Assembly: GCA_013816485.1 (NCBI GenBank)
Contig: JACDEI010000050.1
Coordinates: 1-36,120, forward strand
Source of the DNA: Planctomycetota bacterium
GTDB taxonomy: Bacteria; Planctomycetota; UBA11346
DNA length: 36,120 nucleotides
Reading direction: 5' to 3'
Each line of letters opens with the position of its first letter. Positions within the stretch are counted from its first letter, which is position 1. Below the pieces are notes generated by a model, which was not told the DNA's origin, ran no database searches, and saw nothing but the letters and a program-made list of their open reading frames with translations. Positions 33,628 through 36,120 of the stretch are shown piece after piece. Both the position numbers and the translations under genes were made by a program.

Positions 33628-35262
33628 TCAACCGTCGCGACGGCGAGTCGGCGGCTTGCCAGCTGGTGCATCGAGGGGCGTGCCTTCACGCACCCACTGT
33701 TTGCCGTTCCAGATCTGACCACCACCACCGCCACCGGTTGGACGCTTGCTGCGGACCGGATGTTCGGCCGGCGCTCCGCCCTGGTCATCACGGAACGGGC
33801 GATCGCCGCGTTCGGGTGGCCGACGATAGCTGTCACCACGACCGCGTGGAGCGTAGCCGCCACCGCCTCGATCCTGACGCGGCTTGCCACCGCCGCCGCC
33901 ACGGCCGACGATTGCTTCCAGACGTTGGCCCGAGACGCCGATTTGATCGGGTCCCTGGATCACACGTTTGGACATCAGCATCGACAGAACTTTGCAGGCG
34001 GCTTCGCCAGCATCCATCTCTTCGGTGAGCTGGGCGAAGAGATCGACCACGCCGTCGAGCACCGGCTGTTCGCACAGTGCCTTGATCAACTTCTCATCCT
34101 TGCGCTTGTGCACGTCGGCGAGCGACGGGATCACACCGTGGACGAACGACGCCTTGATGGCGTGCTGGATGCGGCGCAGTTTGCTGAACTCATAGGGCGT
34201 CACGAGCGTGATCGCTTTGCCCTTACGTCCCGCGCGACCGGTACGGCCGATGCGGTGGACGTAGCTCTCCTGATCAAACGGGATGTGGTAGTTGAAGACG
34301 TGGGTCACGTCGCTGACATCAAGCCCACGCGCGGCCACGTCGGTGGCGACCAGGATCTCGATGCGGCCCTTCTTGAAGGCGGCGATCGCATTCTGCCGCT
34401 GATCCTGTTCCATGTCGCCATGCAGCGCGCCAGCCGCGGCACCGTGCGACACCAGGCTGTAACAGAGCTGATCGGCTTCACGCTTGGTACGGCAGAAGAC
34501 GATCGACTTGCCGGGTTCCTCGGCCTCGATCAAGCGCACCACAGCGTCGGAACGTTCGCGTTCTTCGATGACGTAGAAAAACTGTTCGACGTCGGTCTTG
34601 AACTCGGTGGTTGCCGTCAGATTGATGGTCGTGGGATCCTTGAGGATCTTCTGCGCCAACAGGCGGATGGGCGGCGGCATGGTGGCCGAGAACATCAGCG
34701 TCTGGCGATCCTTGGGCAGGAATTCGAAGATCGCGTTGATGTCGTCCATGAAGCCCATGTCGAGCATCTCGTCCGCTTCGTCGAGGATGACCGTGTGCGG
34801 CATGAAGTTCCGCAGGTTCTTCGAGTTCAGGTGATCGAGCAGGCGACCCGGTGTCGCCACCACAACATTGCCGCCGCGGTCGATCTGCTCCAACTGCCGG
34901 CGGCTCGACTGGCCACCGTACACCGCGACCGTGCGCGCACCGGCAAGATGACCGAGCTTGTAGAGTTCATCACCGACCTGCGCCGCGAGTTCACGCGTTG
35001 GCGTGATCACCAGGATCTGCACGCCCTTGGCCTTGGGATCGAGCCTGTGCATTGCCGGCAGACCGAACGCCGCGGTCTTGCCCGTACCGGTCTGAGCCTG
35101 GGCGATGAGATCACCGCCCGCGAGAACCACCGGAATCGCCTGCAGCTGGATCGGGCTCGGTACGGTGAACCCAGCAGCTTTGACGCCGGCCAGGATATCA
35201 GGGCGTAGCGCGAACTGATCGAACGTGGCAACAGCAGGAGGAGTGGTTTGGTCGGCAGGCAT
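33628..35262 (-). CDS. DEAD-box RNA helicase (DeaD/CsdA-like)
   Basis: 544 residues. The Q motif is FDQFALRPDILAGVKAAGFTVPSPIQ. Then come AQTGTGKTAA (motif I), PTRELAAQ (Ia), TPGRLLDHL (Ib), LDEADEMLDMGF (II), FSATMP (III), VATDVAARGLDV (V) and HRIGRTGRAGRKG (VI). The accessory region includes an RNA-binding helical part near EMDAGEAACKVLSMLMSK and a Gly/Arg-rich (RGG) tail of about 90 residues, followed by QIWNGKQWVREGTPLDAP. The architecture is that of DeaD/CsdA proteins in ribosome assembly and cold response. The start (ATG 35262) lies in a modest AT-rich region containing CACAA..TTGTG. The gene converges on crcB. Confidence 0.94.
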   Translation of the reverse strand: MPADQTTPPAVATFDQFALRPDILAGVKAAGFTVPSPIQLQAIPVVLAGGDLIAQAQTGTGKTAAFGLPAMHRLDPKAKGVQILVITPTRELAAQVGDELYKLGHLAGARTVAVYGGQSSRRQLEQIDRGGNVVVATPGRLLDHLNSKNLRNFMPHTVILDEADEMLDMGFMDDINAIFEFLPKDRQTLMFSATMPPPIRLLAQKILKDPTTINLTATTEFKTDVEQFFYVIEERERSDAVVRLIEAEEPGKSIVFCRTKREADQLCYSLVSHGAAAGALHGDMEQDQRQNAIAAFKKGRIEILVATDVAARGLDVSDVTHVFNYHIPFDQESYVHRIGRTGRAGRKGKAITLVTPYEFSKLRRIQHAIKASFVHGVIPSLADVHKRKDEKLIKALCEQPVLDGVVDLFAQLTEEMDAGEAACKVLSMLMSKRVIQGPDQIGVSGQRLEAIVGRGGGGGKPRQDRGGGGYAPRGRGDSYRRPPERGDRPFRDDQGGAPAEHPVRSKRPTGGGGGGQIWNGKQWVREGTPLDAPAGKPPTRRRDG

Positions 35263-35989
35263 GGAGGCTCACAGTGTGGCGCTGTGTCATCCACAAAATT
35301 GTGTCGAATGCAAAGCTAATGGGCCGATGGCTCATTGGCGACCGCTGACGGCCACTGACATACGTCAATTGTTTGCTGGTAGACCGCTGGTCCTGGAACG
35401 GCAACAGACCCAACCTCAGGTAGTCATCCGGTTTCCGCGTGTCGATGGTCGCCAACGCCTGCGCCTCCGCCTCCAGCTTGTTGCCGCAACGGTCTTCGAG
35501 CGTCAGCCGCAGCGTGTACTTGCCGTCGGCCTTCACGAAGTTGGTCAACTCGATGCGCTGTGGCTCCTCCGTCGCGGGATCCTGCGGCGTCACCGTCACA
35601 CCCAGATCACCGACCGCCAACAGACCGGCCTTCTGCTCGCCGCTCTTGCGCAGACCGCTGTCGTCACTGACCGCACCCAGCTGCGAGAATCCGCTACGGT
35701 CGAACACCAGCATTCCGCGACTCAAACGCAGGGTCTTGTTCGTCGATGCCGGCGAGGCGTTCAGGTAGAGGCGCTGACGTTCCTCCGTCGGCGACAGCAC
35801 GATGGGGACTTCCGGTTCCACATCGCCTACCTGCTCGACGCCCGGCGGCCAGTAGCGCTCCGGCAGCAGCCAGCGCACCGTCGGCGCGACGTTGTCCTTC
35901 AGCAGGCGCACCGGCTCTCCGGTTTCACCGGAGGCCTGTTGGCCGGAACTCGACAACCGCGAAGGCATCTTCAGCACCATGTTGGACAT
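35198..35989 (-). pseudogene. Probable degraded Ig-like/exported protein fragment
   Basis: From ATG 35989 (GGGGGAAG lies about 12 nt upstream) the frame encodes VAPTVRWLLPERYWPP, then an Ig-like stretch FVKADGKYTLRLTLEDRCGN typical of bacterial repeat domains, and KPDDYLRLGLLPF. After about residue 210 the translation loses coding character and runs through the helicase promoter and into its first 65 nt in another frame. No signal peptide is present at the start. It looks like an internal piece of a larger exported protein cut at both ends. A genuine small gene with an accidental run-on C-terminus is the alternative. No family name is assigned. Confidence 0.45.
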
Positions 35990-36060
35990 AATGCGGTGAT
36001 CTTCCCCCCGAAAAATTGACACCGGGGTTAGGTTATTTTTGTGGTTGGTGATGGTGTTGC

Positions 36061-36090
36061 TATAATGGCGTCGTGCCAGCGAGAAGGAGG
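36061..36090 (+). promoter_or_regulatory. Perfect -10 hexamer and strong ribosome site of a gene leaving the window
   Basis: TATAAT (36061-36066) sits in AT-rich DNA after a weak TTGTGG at suitable distance (36039-36044, spacing 16). AAGGAGG follows at 36084-36090. A start codon comes 7 nt later. Confidence 0.5.
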
Positions 36091-36097
36091 CACCCGG

Positions 36098-36120
36098 GTG
36101 GTGCCGGGACTGAGCGCTTA
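36098..36120 (+). CDS. First codons of an unidentified gene cut by the window edge
   Basis: GTG 36098 (or 36101) follows AAGGAGG by 7 nt. The start codon lies within the palindrome CACCCGGGTG (36091-36100). Only MVPGLSA-like residues can be read, too few to assign. It is transcribed away from the truncated Ig-like fragment. The upstream AT-rich composition contrasts with the rest of the window and may mark a mobile element edge. Confidence 0.35.

Noticed and set aside
33760..35208. 482-codon plus-strand open frame
   Set aside because: It lies antisense to the DEAD-box helicase; the minus strand has every helicase motif, and GC-rich codons leave the other strand open by chance.
36016..36021. 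TTGACA as -35 box for TATAAT at 36061
   Set aside because: The spacing is about 39 nt, far too long for a sigma-70 promoter.

Overview
The window is GC-rich DNA from a Gram-negative bacterium: it encodes a TolC-type outer-membrane protein, an RND pump and a small outer-membrane barrel. The mix of GH20/ThuA/AnmK genes, secreted Calx-beta and Ig-like proteins with a Cys-Gly-x-Gly/hydrophobic/Arg tail, giant PAS hybrid kinases, and very frequent palindromic repeats between genes suggests the PVC/Planctomycetota-Verrucomicrobiota sphere. That placement is inference; no rRNA or marker gene here settles it.

Layout. (1) 124-5531: a plus-strand cluster with a GH20 hexosaminidase lacking a signal peptide, anmK, a secreted ThuA-domain protein and murQ, which fits cell-wall amino-sugar recycling. 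Three of its gaps hold palindromic repeats. (2) 5683-8488: cell-surface genes, namely a frameshifted or deleted Ig-like protein, an outer-membrane barrel and a Calx-beta protein. (3) 8505-14112: a tight TolC / membrane-fusion lipoprotein / RND efflux operon with ATGA overlaps. (4) 14228-19963: a 1911-residue CheB-CheR-PAS/GAF-histidine kinase-receiver protein. (5) 20176-23465 on the minus strand: purN, a double-hotdog dehydratase-like gene, an ECF-type sigma factor and an APS reductase (cysH); most of the gaps are filled by palindromic repeats. (6) 23801-29067: argH, a methyltransferase, a GH38-derived protein that has lost its catalytic half, mtnC and trmL. (7) 29214-31907: an NMT1/THI5-like periplasmic sensor joined to a hybrid histidine kinase, with a recognisable promoter. 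(8) 31952-36120: an ankyrin protein, crcB, a DEAD-box RNA helicase, a probably degraded Ig-like gene fragment and the promoter and first codons of a gene that runs off the end.

The most unusual feature is the intergenic DNA. At least eight gaps carry long inverted repeats. In several of them the arms are tandem arrays of 7- to 12-nt units. The units differ in sequence (GGTACGAAG, GCAGAGGGC-like, GCTACGG, ACAGAGGCC-like), yet the architecture is the same. One pair of arms shows compensatory base changes, and one shows copy-number expansion in a single arm with the outer cap unit kept. They look like an interspersed, slippage-generated palindrome system that may act as terminators, mRNA-end structures or mobile REP-like elements.
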